Shown here one piece after another: positions 1 to 7,241 of a stretch of DNA of 19,839 nt; the first letter of the stretch is position 1; each line of letters begins with the position of its first letter. This stretch comes from JBGAMH01 sp044222045 (GTDB lineage: Bacteria; Eisenbacteria; RBG-16-71-46): positions 1 through 19,839 of the forward strand of contig JBGAOB010000054.1 in NCBI GenBank assembly GCA_044222045.1. The letters are read 5' to 3'. The notes below the pieces were generated by a model that did no database searches, was not told the DNA's origin, and was given only the letters and a program-made list of their open reading frames with translations. The position numbers and the translations under genes are program-made.

Positions 1-107
1 GTCCCTCGCTCGCCATCACCATCGGGCCCGGACCACGGTACGGACTCAAGGGCGAAGTTCACGGCCGCGGGGGGCAACCACCGGCGGCCTCGGCGCGGGG
101 TGAGAAA
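1..107. other. Window edge without a supported gene
   Basis: I see no start codon with a ribosome binding site and no recognisable protein here. Two frames stay open (one on each strand) but they are short, run off the window edge and have no family signature. The stretch may be intergenic or the tail of a gene lying outside the window. Confidence 0.4.
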
Positions 108-132
108 CGCCCCGGCCGACGGGGCCGGGGCG
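108..132 (-). terminator. Intrinsic terminator of the MFS transporter gene
   Basis: A perfect 10-bp inverted repeat (CGCCCCGGCC at 108-117 and GGCCGGGGCG at 123-132) has a 5-base loop. Read on the minus strand, the stem is followed at once by TTTCTC. It lies about 30 bases after the stop codon of the transporter gene, in the correct place and orientation for a Rho-independent terminator. The U-tract is short, so efficiency is uncertain. Confidence 0.65.
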
Positions 133-163
133 CGTTGCGCGGCAACGGATTGCGGCGGGGACT

Positions 164-1468
164 TCAGTGACCGCCGGAGCGGCCGGGGCGGGCGTTCCAC
201 AGCGTCAGCATGAGCACCGCGCCGAGCCCGGCGAAGCCGAGCATGCTCGAGCCCCACGCGCCCCAGCCGAAGCGATCCAGCAGCATGCCCATGCCCCAGC
301 CCACGAACGACTGCCCCACGTACTGCATGCCGTCGAACATGCCGGCCGCGGTGGCGGCGGCGCGCTTGCCGCCGAAGTCCATGGAGGCGGTGCCCGACAG
401 CATCGAGTGCACCATCGAGATCGCGAGCGAGTTCATCACGAACGCGGCGATCACGAGTTCCATGCTGGGCGCTTTCCAGATCACGAACAGGGACACCACC
501 TGGATCACGTAGCCGATGAACGCCACGGGCGGCCGGCGGTGGCCGAACACCTTGTCGGAAGCGAAGCCGGCCACGAACGCGCCGGCGATGCCGGCGCCCA
601 CGATGGTCAGCGCGTTCTTCTGGAAGATGGGATTGCTCAGCTCCAGGTGCTGCACTTCCTGCATGTAGCGCGGGAACCACTGCTCGAAGCCGCCGCGCAC
701 GAGGCCGGTGCAGAACTCGGCGATCGCGATGACGATCGCGACCGGGTTCGTGAACACCTTGCGCGCCACGTAGCCGAGCGTGATCGCCTCGGTGTCGCCG
801 CTCGTGGCGTCCTGCGGGTCGAAGTGCGGCAGGCCCGCGTCCATCGGCGTGTCGCGCACGTTGAGATACGTCAGCACGGCGAACACCGCCACGACGGCGG
901 ACGGGATGAAGAACTTCCACTGCCACGGCAGCACGGCCACGAACGGCGCGCCCAGCAGCAGGAACACGAGGAAGCGCCCGCTCTGGATCATCGAGCCGAA
1001 GATCGCGCTGAACACGCCGCGTTCCGTGACGTGAAACCAGCCGCTGTTCACCTTGATCAGGGCCAGCGCGCTGTAGCTCTGGAAGTACATGTTCAGCGTC
1101 CACACCGTGGCGAAGTAGCCCAGCAGCACGGGGCCGGTGCCGAGCACGCCCAGGTAGGCACCGAGGCCGAACAGCAGGTTGAACACGAACGCGCCGCTGG
1201 CGCCGATCAGCATGGCCTTGCGGCCGCCGAACCGGTCGGCGATCGGGCCGTTGAACAGCGCGGAGATGCCGTAGAGCAGCGTGGCCGTGGTGATGATCAG
1301 GCCGACCTGCGCCTTGTCCCAGCCGTAGGCGTCGGACAACGCCTTGTTCGCGAGCGGGAAGTTGTACCTCGCCATGTACATCGCGGCGTAGGTGAGACCC
1401 AGCACGAGCCAGTTCTGCGTGCGGCGGGCGGTGAACGACGGATCGTGACGGACCGCGGCTTGTGCCAT
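164..1468 (-). CDS. MFS transporter, organophosphate:phosphate antiporter (GlpT/UhpT-like) family
   Basis: This 434-residue protein is a multi-pass inner-membrane carrier of the major facilitator superfamily, with the usual 12-helix length. It most resembles the organophosphate:inorganic phosphate antiporters. Visible features are ARYNFPLANKAL in helix 1, the loop 2-3 motif GPIADRFGGRK (residues 74-84), and DFGGKRAAATAAG followed by FDGMQYVGQSFVGWGMG near the C-terminus, which is typical of GlpT/UhpT/PgtP proteins. The two arginines that bind phosphate in E. coli GlpT (R45 and R269) appear to be matched by R34 and R258. The ATG at 1468 was chosen because GAGGA lies about 6 bases upstream and the hydrophobic domain starts soon after it; the frame stays open far upstream but that extension is Arg/Pro-rich shadow sequence. 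It stands alone, with its own promoter and terminator. The substrate could be glycerol 3-phosphate, a hexose phosphate or another organophosphate and cannot be decided from sequence. Confidence 0.85.
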   Translation of the reverse strand: MAQAAVRHDPSFTARRTQNWLVLGLTYAAMYMARYNFPLANKALSDAYGWDKAQVGLIITTATLLYGISALFNGPIADRFGGRKAMLIGASGAFVFNLLFGLGAYLGVLGTGPVLLGYFATVWTLNMYFQSYSALALIKVNSGWFHVTERGVFSAIFGSMIQSGRFLVFLLLGAPFVAVLPWQWKFFIPSAVVAVFAVLTYLNVRDTPMDAGLPHFDPQDATSGDTEAITLGYVARKVFTNPVAIVIAIAEFCTGLVRGGFEQWFPRYMQEVQHLELSNPIFQKNALTIVGAGIAGAFVAGFASDKVFGHRRPPVAFIGYVIQVVSLFVIWKAPSMELVIAAFVMNSLAISMVHSMLSGTASMDFGGKRAAATAAGMFDGMQYVGQSFVGWGMGMLLDRFGWGAWGSSMLGFAGLGAVLMLTLWNARPGRSGGH

Positions 1469-1525
1469 GGGGATCCTCGCGAACGCGAGCTCCGGTGGGA
1501 CCGGAAGGGGGTGACGAGCCTGTCG

Positions 1526-1554
1526 CTTGTACCCGTCGGCCCCGGCGCGGTCAA
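1526..1554 (-). promoter_or_regulatory. Putative sigma70-type promoter of the MFS transporter
   Basis: On the minus strand TTGACC (1554-1549) and TACAAG (1531-1526) are separated by 17 bp. They match the -35 and -10 consensus at 5/6 and 4/6. The predicted transcript would start near 1519, about 50 bases before the ATG. This is a consensus match only, in a GC-rich gap where such matches are uncommon. Confidence 0.45.
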
Positions 1555-1773
1555 GCGGGCGGAGCGCGGTTGCGGCAACGCGTACGCTCTCGTGCCGCTT
1601 CGAAGGCGGCCGTCGCCTTCCGGAGCCGGAGCGAGAGAGCCGCGACTCGACACGCGGGCGTGGGGCACGTCGTGCCGTCCGGGCGGGCGGTGGTCCGGAT
1701 GGGCGCCCTCCGCGCGCCACGATCGACACCGCCGTGGCGATGCGCCCGATCGGCACGCTTGCCGGGAAGATCA

Positions 1774-1792
1774 CCTCGCGTGCCACGCGAGG
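1774..1792. repeat. Inverted repeat (8-bp arms) upstream of the small ORF
   Basis: CCTCGCGT (1774-1781) and ACGCGAGG (1785-1792) form a perfect inverted repeat around a 3-base centre. It lies about 45 bases before the start at 1838, in the 369-base gap between the divergent MFS gene and the small ORF. It could be an operator for a dimeric repressor or a small hairpin; there is no T-tract to make it a terminator. I see no gene elsewhere in this gap. Confidence 0.35.
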
Positions 1793-1837
1793 CGATCCGC
1801 GGGAACTCCGTGCGGCGACAGCGGGTAGAACTCGACG

Positions 1838-2200
1838 ATGATCCGCATCTCGAACCTGCGCCCGGCGGCGTTCCTGGTAGTCGTCTCGTGCCTGCTGGCC
1901 GCGGCGGGCGCGGTCGCCGAATGGGAACGNNNNNNNNNNNNNNNNNNNNNNNNNNNNNNNNNNNNNNNNNNNNNNNNNNNNNNNNNNNNCGGGCACGCCC
2001 GACTGCTCGGGCTGGAGCCGCTGCTCGACGCCGGCGACGAGGCGAACCTGTGGGGCGCGCACCACGCCGTGGCGAGCACGGGATTCCTCGCGCTGCACGT
2101 GGGCGAGGAGCTGGGCGAATCGCTCGGGGCCACGCTCGCGGTGGTGGCGCTGGTCGCCGAGCTGGGCGCCCGCGGCGGCGTGCGGCTCGCGATCGAGTGA
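1838..2200 (+). CDS. Small predicted secreted or membrane protein, interrupted by an assembly gap
   Basis: I do not recognise this protein. The start (MIRISNLRPAAFLVVVSCLL) looks like a signal peptide or membrane anchor, with a hydrophobic stretch at about residues 9-28 ending in AAAGAVA and then EWE. After the run of N at 1930-1989 the frame resumes with GLEPLLDAGDEANLWGAHHAV and two moderately hydrophobic stretches, and ends at TGA 2198-2200. The gap of exactly 60 N is a multiple of three, so the frame is joined on paper, but the true gap length and true reading frame across it are unknown. No strong ribosome binding site precedes the ATG. The gene converges on the response regulator gene ending at 2225. 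Confidence 0.45.
   Translation: MIRISNLRPAAFLVVVSCLLAAAGAVAEWEXXXXXXXXXXXXXXXXXXXXXGHARLLGLEPLLDAGDEANLWGAHHAVASTGFLALHVGEELGESLGATLAVVALVAELGARGGVRLAIE
1930..1989. other. Assembly gap (60 N)
   Basis: Sixty undetermined bases split the small plus-strand ORF. The round length suggests a scaffolding placeholder and not a measured distance. Confidence 0.99.
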
Positions 2201-2224
2201 CGGCGCCGGCCGGCGACCGTCGCT

Positions 2225-3001
2225 TCAGGCGCCGAGCCGGTCCTTCAGCGAGCGCGCCCGCGCCCGCGCCACCGGCACCTCGCTTCGCGCGGCGTCGTCC
2301 ATCTGCAGGCGCCACGTGCCGGCGAAGCCCGGGTGCAGCGCGACCGCGTGGTCGAGGTTCGCGATCGCCGAGCGATGCACGCGCACGAACCGCGCCGGGT
2401 CGAGCCGGCGCTCGAGGTCGTCGAGCGTGAAGTTCACGTAGTGCCGGCCGTCCGCCGTCACGGCCACCACGAGCTTGTCCTCGGCCGCGAACCACAGCAC
2501 CTCCGCCGCGCGCAGGATGCGCTGGCGCTGGCCCACGCGCACCGTGAAACGCTCGAGCGTCGTGGGCGCCGACTCGCCGCCGCGGGGCAGCGTGGCGAGC
2601 AGCTCCTGGAGCCGCCGCGACAGCTCCTCGGGCCGCGCGAGCTGCGCACGCGCGCGGTCGAGCGCCTCGGCGAGCCGCTCGCGGCGGTAGGGCTTGAGCA
2701 GGTAGTCGACCGCGTTCTCCTCGAACGCGCGCACGGCGTGGCTGTCGAACGCGGTGACGAACACCACGGCCGGCCGCTGCTGGAGCCGGCGGAGCAGCTC
2801 GAATCCGTCCGCGCCCGGCATCTGCACGTCCAGCAGCAGCACGTCGGGTCGCAGGCGCTCCACCTCCGGGACGGCCTCGTCGACGTTGCCCGCCTCGCCC
2901 ACCACGACGGTGCCACCGATGTCGGCGAGCACGCGGCGGGCGCGGGCGCGGGCGAGTGGCTCGTCGTCCACCAGGAACACGCGCAGCGGGGCGGAGGTCA
3001 T
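2225..3001 (-). CDS. LytTR-family response regulator (AlgR/LytR-like)
   Basis: This 258-residue DNA-binding response regulator has an N-terminal receiver domain (about 6-120). Visible receiver residues are the acidic pair D12/D13, the phospho-acceptor D58 in LLLDVQMPG, T83 in FVTAFD and K103 in LLKPY. A LytTR DNA-binding domain follows (about 150-255), with ERFTVRVGQRQRIL, the typical AAEDKLVVAVTADGRHYVNFTLDDLERRL, and FVRVHRSAIANLDHA. The receiver has all catalytic residues, so it should be phosphorylated by a kinase, most simply the LytS-like kinase encoded three genes upstream in the same transcription unit. The ATG at 3001 is 10 bases after the TAG of the outer-membrane receptor gene. LytTR proteins bind direct repeats with a GTT core; matching boxes occur at 8482-8520 and 7175-7184, upstream of the phosphatase and kinase genes, so autoregulation is likely. 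Confidence 0.92.
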   Translation of the reverse strand: MTSAPLRVFLVDDEPLARARARRVLADIGGTVVVGEAGNVDEAVPEVERLRPDVLLLDVQMPGADGFELLRRLQQRPAVVFVTAFDSHAVRAFEENAVDYLLKPYRRERLAEALDRARAQLARPEELSRRLQELLATLPRGGESAPTTLERFTVRVGQRQRILRAAEVLWFAAEDKLVVAVTADGRHYVNFTLDDLERRLDPARFVRVHRSAIANLDHAVALHPGFAGTWRLQMDDAARSEVPVARARARSLKDRLGA

Positions 3002-3011
3002 GGCGCGGGTT

Positions 3012-5222
3012 CTACCACGTGAGCTGCACGCCCGCCACGAGCAGGCGGCGGCTGAAGTACGAGTCGAGCGTGGAGCGGCGCGAGTAGTCGCTGTTCCACA
3101 CGTATTCGAGCGTGTTGCGCGTGCCGAGCACGTTCATGGCTTCGCAGTACGCCGCGCACACGCTGCTGGCCGGCAGCCCGGCGCCCGCCGGCAGCGAGAA
3201 CAACCGCGTCAGGCGCACGTCGAGCCGGTCGTACGCGGGATAGGTCGCCGAGCCGTGCTCGCCCCACACGGGGTGCCAGGTGCTGGCGCCCGCGTCCCAC
3301 GTGCGTCCCACGACCGGCGTGTACGGCCGACCCACCGAGTGGCTCCATCGCACGCCCGACATCCAGCGCGGCGACAGCTGGTACTGCGCGACCGTGGTGA
3401 GCGAATGGCGCACGCCGTAGGCCGCCGGCACCTCGCGCGGGTCGTCGTGCTCCTTGCGCGTGGCGTCGAGGAACCCGTACGAGATCCAGCCCGTGAGCCA
3501 GCGGTGCGAGCCCTGCAGGAACACGTCCACGCCGCGCGCCACGCCGTGGCCGCCGTTCGCGTAGAACGTGCGCGCGTCCTGCGTGACGAGGCCGCGATAG
3601 TCCTTGCGGAACGCCTCCACGCGCACGTTCGCGTCGTCCACCTTCCATTCCCACCCGGCGATCACGTGGTCGGCGCGCAGCGGCCCGAGGTCGGGATTGC
3701 CGTACACGGGATCCAGGTACTGCGCGTCCGCGAGCTGGTGGTAGCGGCCCGCGGCCAGCCGCACGGTGTGGTGCGGCGTCACGCGCCAGGCGAGGGCGCC
3801 GCGCGGATCGGCCGTCCACGCGTCCACTCCCGAGGCGTGGTCCACGCGCCCGCCGAGCGTCGCGTACACCGGACCCGCGAGGCGGAACTTGTCCTCCAGG
3901 TAGAGCCCCGGCGACGTGGTGCGCGCGTCCGTGTCGAGCGTGCGCACCGGCGCGCCGGCCGACCAGTCGCTGCTGTCGGCGGTGGTCGTGCCGTGGATGC
4001 GCGCCGACTGGCGGCGCACGCCGCCCCCGAACGACACCTCGTGGCGGTCGTTCGGGCGCCACGTGCCGTCGCCCGTCAGCGAGGCGTTGCGCTCGCGGCG
4101 CGTGCGATCGAACGGCCCGTACGAGGATCCCCGGTCGTACCACTGCGCCGAGGCCTGCGCGTGCACGGCGAGACGGCGTCCCACCACGTCGGCCAGCTGC
4201 AGTGCGCCGAAGTGCGTGTCGCCGCCCGAGTGCACGAGCGCACGGGTGTTCAGGATGTTCCACTGCATCGCGACGTCGTCGGTGGAGCCCAGGTACAAGG
4301 CGGCGAGGCGGCCCGTCGGGCGGTAGCGCCACAGCAGCTTCGCGGCGCCGTCGCTGCTGACCGGGGCGCTCTCGTAGTCGCGCGTGCTCCCGTACAGGCG
4401 CATCAGCACCTCGGGCCAGCTGCGGCGCAGCGTGGCGATCAGCGAGAGCCGGTCGGGCACGAGCGCCCACGAGCTCGACACGCCGCCGCCCGCCAGGTTG
4501 GCGCCGGTGCTCACGGTGCGCGTGTTCATGGGGTCCTCGGTCTCCACGTCGAGCACGCCCGACAGCACGCCGCCGTACTTCGCGGAGAATCCACCGCTCG
4601 AGAAGAACGCGCTCTTCAGCATGTAGGCGTCGAACGCGCTGAACAGACCGCCCGAGGCGCCCTCGTAGTGGTACGGGTGCCCGATCTCGCCGCCGTCCAG
4701 CCGCACGAGCGTCTCGCTGGGATCGCCGCCGCGCACGTACAGCGCCGCGCCCTCGCTGGGCGCGTTGATGCCGGGCAGCGCCCGCAGTGCCTGCATCACG
4801 TCGGCGGCGCCGCCGGGCGTGGTGACCACGTCGAAGCGGCGGATCACCGCGCCCTCGCTCTTGCCGGCCTTGCCGAACGACGACGCGGTCACCTGCACCT
4901 CGCTCACGGGCACCGGCGCCTCGGCGAGCAGGACGCGCACGGGCGCGAGCCCCTCGACGACCACGATCTCGAGGCGCGCGCGCTGGTAGCCGATCTGCGA
5001 CACCTCGAGCAGCGCGCGGCCCGCCGGCAGGTCCAGTTCGAACGCGCCCTGGTCGTCGGACACGGCGCCCACCTTGAGCGCGGGCACCGCGACCGTCGCG
5101 AACTCCAGCGGCTGGCCCTGCCGGTCGGTGACGCGGCCGCTCACGCGCAGCGCCCACGCGGGCGCGGCGAGCGCGAGCAGCGCGAGCACCACCGCGAGCC
5201 GGGCTCCCGTGCGCGCCGTCAC
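3012..5222 (-). CDS. TonB-dependent-receptor-like outer-membrane protein with N-terminal carboxypeptidase-regulatory-like domain
   Basis: This 736-residue outer-membrane beta-barrel protein starts with a signal peptide (residues 1-24, ending APAWA). A carboxypeptidase-regulatory-like beta-sandwich follows (about 26-105: VSGRVTDRQGQPLEFATV, SDDQGAFELDLPAGRALLEVSQIGYQ). Next is a plug domain (about 120-230: DVMQALRALPGINAPSEGAALYVRGG, GGFSAKYGGVLSGVLDVET), then a long barrel ending in the aromatic Trp expected for BAM-dependent insertion. The GTG start at 5222 overlaps the preceding TGA (GTGA, 5219-5222), a sign of translational coupling to the TPR gene. No cobalamin or siderophore gene lies nearby, so a transport substrate cannot be named. 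Its position between a kinase and a response regulator suggests that its expression or occupancy is linked to that two-component system. A TonB box was not identified. Confidence 0.88.
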   Translation of the reverse strand: MTARTGARLAVVLALLALAAPAWALRVSGRVTDRQGQPLEFATVAVPALKVGAVSDDQGAFELDLPAGRALLEVSQIGYQRARLEIVVVEGLAPVRVLLAEAPVPVSEVQVTASSFGKAGKSEGAVIRRFDVVTTPGGAADVMQALRALPGINAPSEGAALYVRGGDPSETLVRLDGGEIGHPYHYEGASGGLFSAFDAYMLKSAFFSSGGFSAKYGGVLSGVLDVETEDPMNTRTVSTGANLAGGGVSSSWALVPDRLSLIATLRRSWPEVLMRLYGSTRDYESAPVSSDGAAKLLWRYRPTGRLAALYLGSTDDVAMQWNILNTRALVHSGGDTHFGALQLADVVGRRLAVHAQASAQWYDRGSSYGPFDRTRRERNASLTGDGTWRPNDRHEVSFGGGVRRQSARIHGTTTADSSDWSAGAPVRTLDTDARTTSPGLYLEDKFRLAGPVYATLGGRVDHASGVDAWTADPRGALAWRVTPHHTVRLAAGRYHQLADAQYLDPVYGNPDLGPLRADHVIAGWEWKVDDANVRVEAFRKDYRGLVTQDARTFYANGGHGVARGVDVFLQGSHRWLTGWISYGFLDATRKEHDDPREVPAAYGVRHSLTTVAQYQLSPRWMSGVRWSHSVGRPYTPVVGRTWDAGASTWHPVWGEHGSATYPAYDRLDVRLTRLFSLPAGAGLPASSVCAAYCEAMNVLGTRNTLEYVWNSDYSRRSTLDSYFSRRLLVAGVQLTW

Positions 5223-6016
5223 GGCTTCGTCCCTTTCGGAGCGGCGGCCGCGGGCGGCGACGCCGACGGCTGGCCGAGCGCCTGCGGCAGCAGCACGCGG
5301 CGGACCCACCCGTAGTCGGGCTCCAGCTCGAGCGCGCGGCGGTAGTGCGTCACGGCGCCCGTGGTGTCGGCCAGCTGCATCGCGCAGCGCCCGGCCCACA
5401 GCGACGCGTCGGCGGCGCCCCACGCGAGCGGCGAATCGGTGGTGTCGGCGGCGTACAGCTCCACGGCGCGGTCGAACTCGGGTTTCGCGCGCTGCGGACC
5501 GCCGCCGATGAACGCGGGCTTGTGCAGCGTGTGGATCGCGCGCAGGAACTGCACGCGCGGGTTCCTCGGCGCGAGCGCGGTGGCGCGGCCCATCGCCTCC
5601 TCCATCTGGGCGCCCAGCGTCATCATCTGCGACGAGTCGAAGCCCAGCCACAGGCCCTGCAGCGACGCGCGCAGCGCCATCGCGTCGGCGGACTTCGGAT
5701 CGGCGGCCAGCACCTTCTCGCACGCGGCGAGGCCGTCGCGGCACACCTGCTTCGCGCGGTCGGCGTTCGGCTCCTCCAGCAGCGGCACGGCGCGCCAGCT
5801 GGCCACGCCGATCCAGTACTGCAGCGTCGCGTCCTCGGGGTCGGCGGCGGCGAGCGCGCCGAACGCGGCGCGCGCCTTCATCAGCGCGGCGGCGTCGGAG
5901 TGCGCCACGGCCTCGGCGAGCTGGCGTCGCGCGGCGTCGCGCTTCGCGGCGTCGGTGGCGTGCGCGGCGCTCACCAGCAGTGACAGGGCGAGCATCGGGA
6001 GCAGGAAGCGCTTCAT
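5219..6016 (-). CDS. Secreted TPR-like repeat protein
   Basis: This 265-residue protein has a clear signal peptide (MKRFLLPMLALSLLVSAAHA, then TD), so it should be periplasmic. The rest is alpha-helical with TPR-like repeats: FGALAAADPEDATLQYWIGVASW, ACEKVLAADPKSADAMALRASLQG, ATALAPRNPRVQFLRAIHTLH and VTHYRRALELEPDYGWVRRVLLP. It ends in a Pro/Ala/Lys-rich tail. Such proteins usually act as protein-interaction scaffolds; no catalytic motif is visible. The ATG at 6016 overlaps the TGA of the upstream kinase gene (ATGA, 6013-6016) and its own TGA overlaps the GTG of the receptor gene, so it is tightly embedded in the operon. Partnership with the outer-membrane receptor is inferred from position only. 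Confidence 0.8.
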   Translation of the reverse strand: MKRFLLPMLALSLLVSAAHATDAAKRDAARRQLAEAVAHSDAAALMKARAAFGALAAADPEDATLQYWIGVASWRAVPLLEEPNADRAKQVCRDGLAACEKVLAADPKSADAMALRASLQGLWLGFDSSQMMTLGAQMEEAMGRATALAPRNPRVQFLRAIHTLHKPAFIGGGPQRAKPEFDRAVELYAADTTDSPLAWGAADASLWAGRCAMQLADTTGAVTHYRRALELEPDYGWVRRVLLPQALGQPSASPPAAAAPKGTKP

Positions 6017-7113
6017 GGCATGTCCCTCGCGGGTTCGGCGGGTGGAAAGGGGAGCTCGATCGTGAACCGCGTGCCGCGGCCGGGCGCCGTGTCCACGTGC
6101 AGTGCGTGTCCCGCGCCGGCCAGCCGCAGCCGGTCGCGCACGGAGGCCAGGCCGAGCCCGTGGCCGGAGGGCGCGGCGGCGGTGTCCAGCCCGGGGCCGT
6201 CGTCCGCGACCACCAGCACCAGTCGGTCGCCGGCACGGCGCGCCTCGAGCGCGATGCGGCCGCCCTCCGTGCGCGGGGTGACGGCGTAGCGGACGGCGTT
6301 CTCGACCAGCGGTTGCAGCAGCAGGCTCGGCACGCGCACGGCATCGAGGCCCGGCTCGATGCGCTCGTCCACGCGCAGGCGCTCGCCGAGCCGCACGCTC
6401 TCGATCTGCAGGTACGCGCGCACGAACGCCAGCTCGTCGCCGAGCCGGCTGGTCTCGTGTTCGGCCGACGTGAGCGCGTACCGGAACACGTCGGCGAGCT
6501 GCGTCACCACGTCCTCGGCGGCGCGCGGATTCTCGGCGATCAGGGCGGCGATGGTGTTGAGCGTGTTGAACAGGAAGTGCGGGTTGATCTGGGCGCGCAG
6601 CGCACGCAGTTCGGCGCGCGCCAGCTCGCCGCGCACGCGCTCGACGGCCGCGGCCCGCTCCTGGGCGACGCGGTAGAAGTTGCGCGCGGCGAACAGCCCG
6701 CCGAACAGCAGCACGAACAGGATCGTGAACAGACCCGACACGGCCCACGCGCGCGGGCCGCCGAGGTAGCCCGGCATCACGAACTGGTTCACGAGGAATG
6801 CGCCCAGGTAGGACGCGATCACGTTGCCGACCATGTAGTGGACGGCCTTGCCCGCCCACGGCTGGGTGGGGAACAGGTTCTGCAGTCGCTCGGTGTTGCG
6901 GTCGGCGATCTCGTCCAGCAGCACGCCCGCGTACCCGATGACCACCGACATGACGAGCGAGACCTTGTAGGTCAGGACGTAGCTGTCCCAGTCCCGGCCG
7001 TACAGCGTCCCGAAGAAGATCGCGAACGGCACGGCCACCAGCGGCGTGGTCCACAGCCCGGACAGCAGCCGCCAGCGGATCGGTGCGCGAAGATGTCGAA
7101 CGATTTCGGACAC
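6013..7113 (-). CDS. LytS-like membrane sensor histidine kinase (His_kinase family)
   Basis: This 366-residue inner-membrane kinase probably has four membrane helices in residues 20-145. A linker with a coiled-coil tendency (RVAQERAAAVERVRGELARAELR) leads to the His_kinase domain (LRAQINPHFLFNTLN, predicted phospho-acceptor H179). The ATPase domain has an N-box (PLVENAVRYA, 268-277), a G1 box (DDGPGLD, 304-310) and a G2 box (GHGLGLASVRDRL, 318-330). Kinases of this type pair with LytTR regulators, and one is encoded three genes downstream. The GTG at 7113 is chosen because AGGAGG lies 6 bases upstream and the next gene overlaps the stop. The membrane domain resembles that of the phosphatase encoded upstream (PLVAVPFA-x-FF near residue 24 and PGYLGGPRAWA near 114). 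An AlgR-type box lies about 60 bases upstream of the start. Confidence 0.92.
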   Translation of the reverse strand: MSEIVRHLRAPIRWRLLSGLWTTPLVAVPFAIFFGTLYGRDWDSYVLTYKVSLVMSVVIGYAGVLLDEIADRNTERLQNLFPTQPWAGKAVHYMVGNVIASYLGAFLVNQFVMPGYLGGPRAWAVSGLFTILFVLLFGGLFAARNFYRVAQERAAAVERVRGELARAELRALRAQINPHFLFNTLNTIAALIAENPRAAEDVVTQLADVFRYALTSAEHETSRLGDELAFVRAYLQIESVRLGERLRVDERIEPGLDAVRVPSLLLQPLVENAVRYAVTPRTEGGRIALEARRAGDRLVLVVADDGPGLDTAAAPSGHGLGLASVRDRLRLAGAGHALHVDTAPGRGTRFTIELPFPPAEPARDMP

Positions 7114-7119
7114 GGGGTT

Positions 7120-7125
7120 CCTCCT
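7120..7125 (-). promoter_or_regulatory. Strong ribosome binding site fixing the GTG start of the LytS-like kinase
   Basis: AGGAGG on the minus strand lies 6 bases before GTG 7113-7111. The frame stays open far upstream with no comparable signal, so this site decides the start. Confidence 0.75.
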
Positions 7126-7144
7126 GGACGCGCACAGCTTCGGG

Positions 7145-7163
7145 GGTTCGCCGGGGGCGAACC
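7145..7163. repeat. Hairpin in the phosphatase-kinase gap
   Basis: GGTTCGCC (7145-7152) and GGCGAACC (7156-7163) pair perfectly around a 3-base loop, 32 bases before the kinase start. It lacks a following T-tract on either strand, so I read it as a possible leader or attenuator hairpin and not as a clear terminator. A palindrome (CGCGGGCCCGCG, 7212-7223) lies closer to the phosphatase stop. Confidence 0.35.
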
Positions 7164-7174
7164 ACGCTTCTCCG

Positions 7175-7184
7175 GACGAACGGT
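7175..7184 (-). promoter_or_regulatory. AlgR-type LytTR box upstream of the kinase gene
   Basis: Read on the minus strand the sequence is ACCGTTCGTC, identical to the core known from AlgR sites of Pseudomonas algD, and it fits the general LytTR repeat pattern [TA][AC][CA]GTTN[AG][TG]. It lies in the 128-base gap between the phosphatase and the kinase genes, about 60 bases before the kinase start. A poorer second half-site (GTGGTTCGCC, 7156-7165) lies about two turns downstream. Binding by the local regulator is inferred. Confidence 0.5.
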
Positions 7185-7241
7185 CGATCGGGTGGGATGG
7201 GCGGTCGGCCGCGCGGGCCCGCGGGCGCACACCGCCGCGCG

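Noticed and set aside
3..163. Open frame on the plus strand beginning SLAITIGPGPRYGLKGEV
   Set aside because: It quickly turns into Arg/Gly-rich sequence, overlaps the terminator hairpin and has no family signature, so it is not strong enough to call a gene tail.
2204..2215. Palindrome CGCCGGCCGGCG between the convergent small ORF and the response regulator gene
   Set aside because: It has no loop of workable size and no T-tract; simple GC palindromes are frequent in this DNA.
3012..5222. Receptor as a FecA-type transducer with a sigma/anti-sigma cascade
   Set aside because: The N-terminal domain is of carboxypeptidase-regulatory type, and no sigma or anti-sigma gene is present.
2754..5315. 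Very long open frame on the plus strand opposite the receptor gene, and many other long antisense frames
   Set aside because: These frames are His/Arg/Ala-rich with no family motifs and lie opposite well-supported genes; they are a normal by-product of very high GC content.
7212..7223. Palindrome CGCGGGCCCGCG just past the phosphatase stop as a terminator
   Set aside because: It has no loop and no T-tract on the minus strand; it is compatible with chance in a CG-rich stretch.
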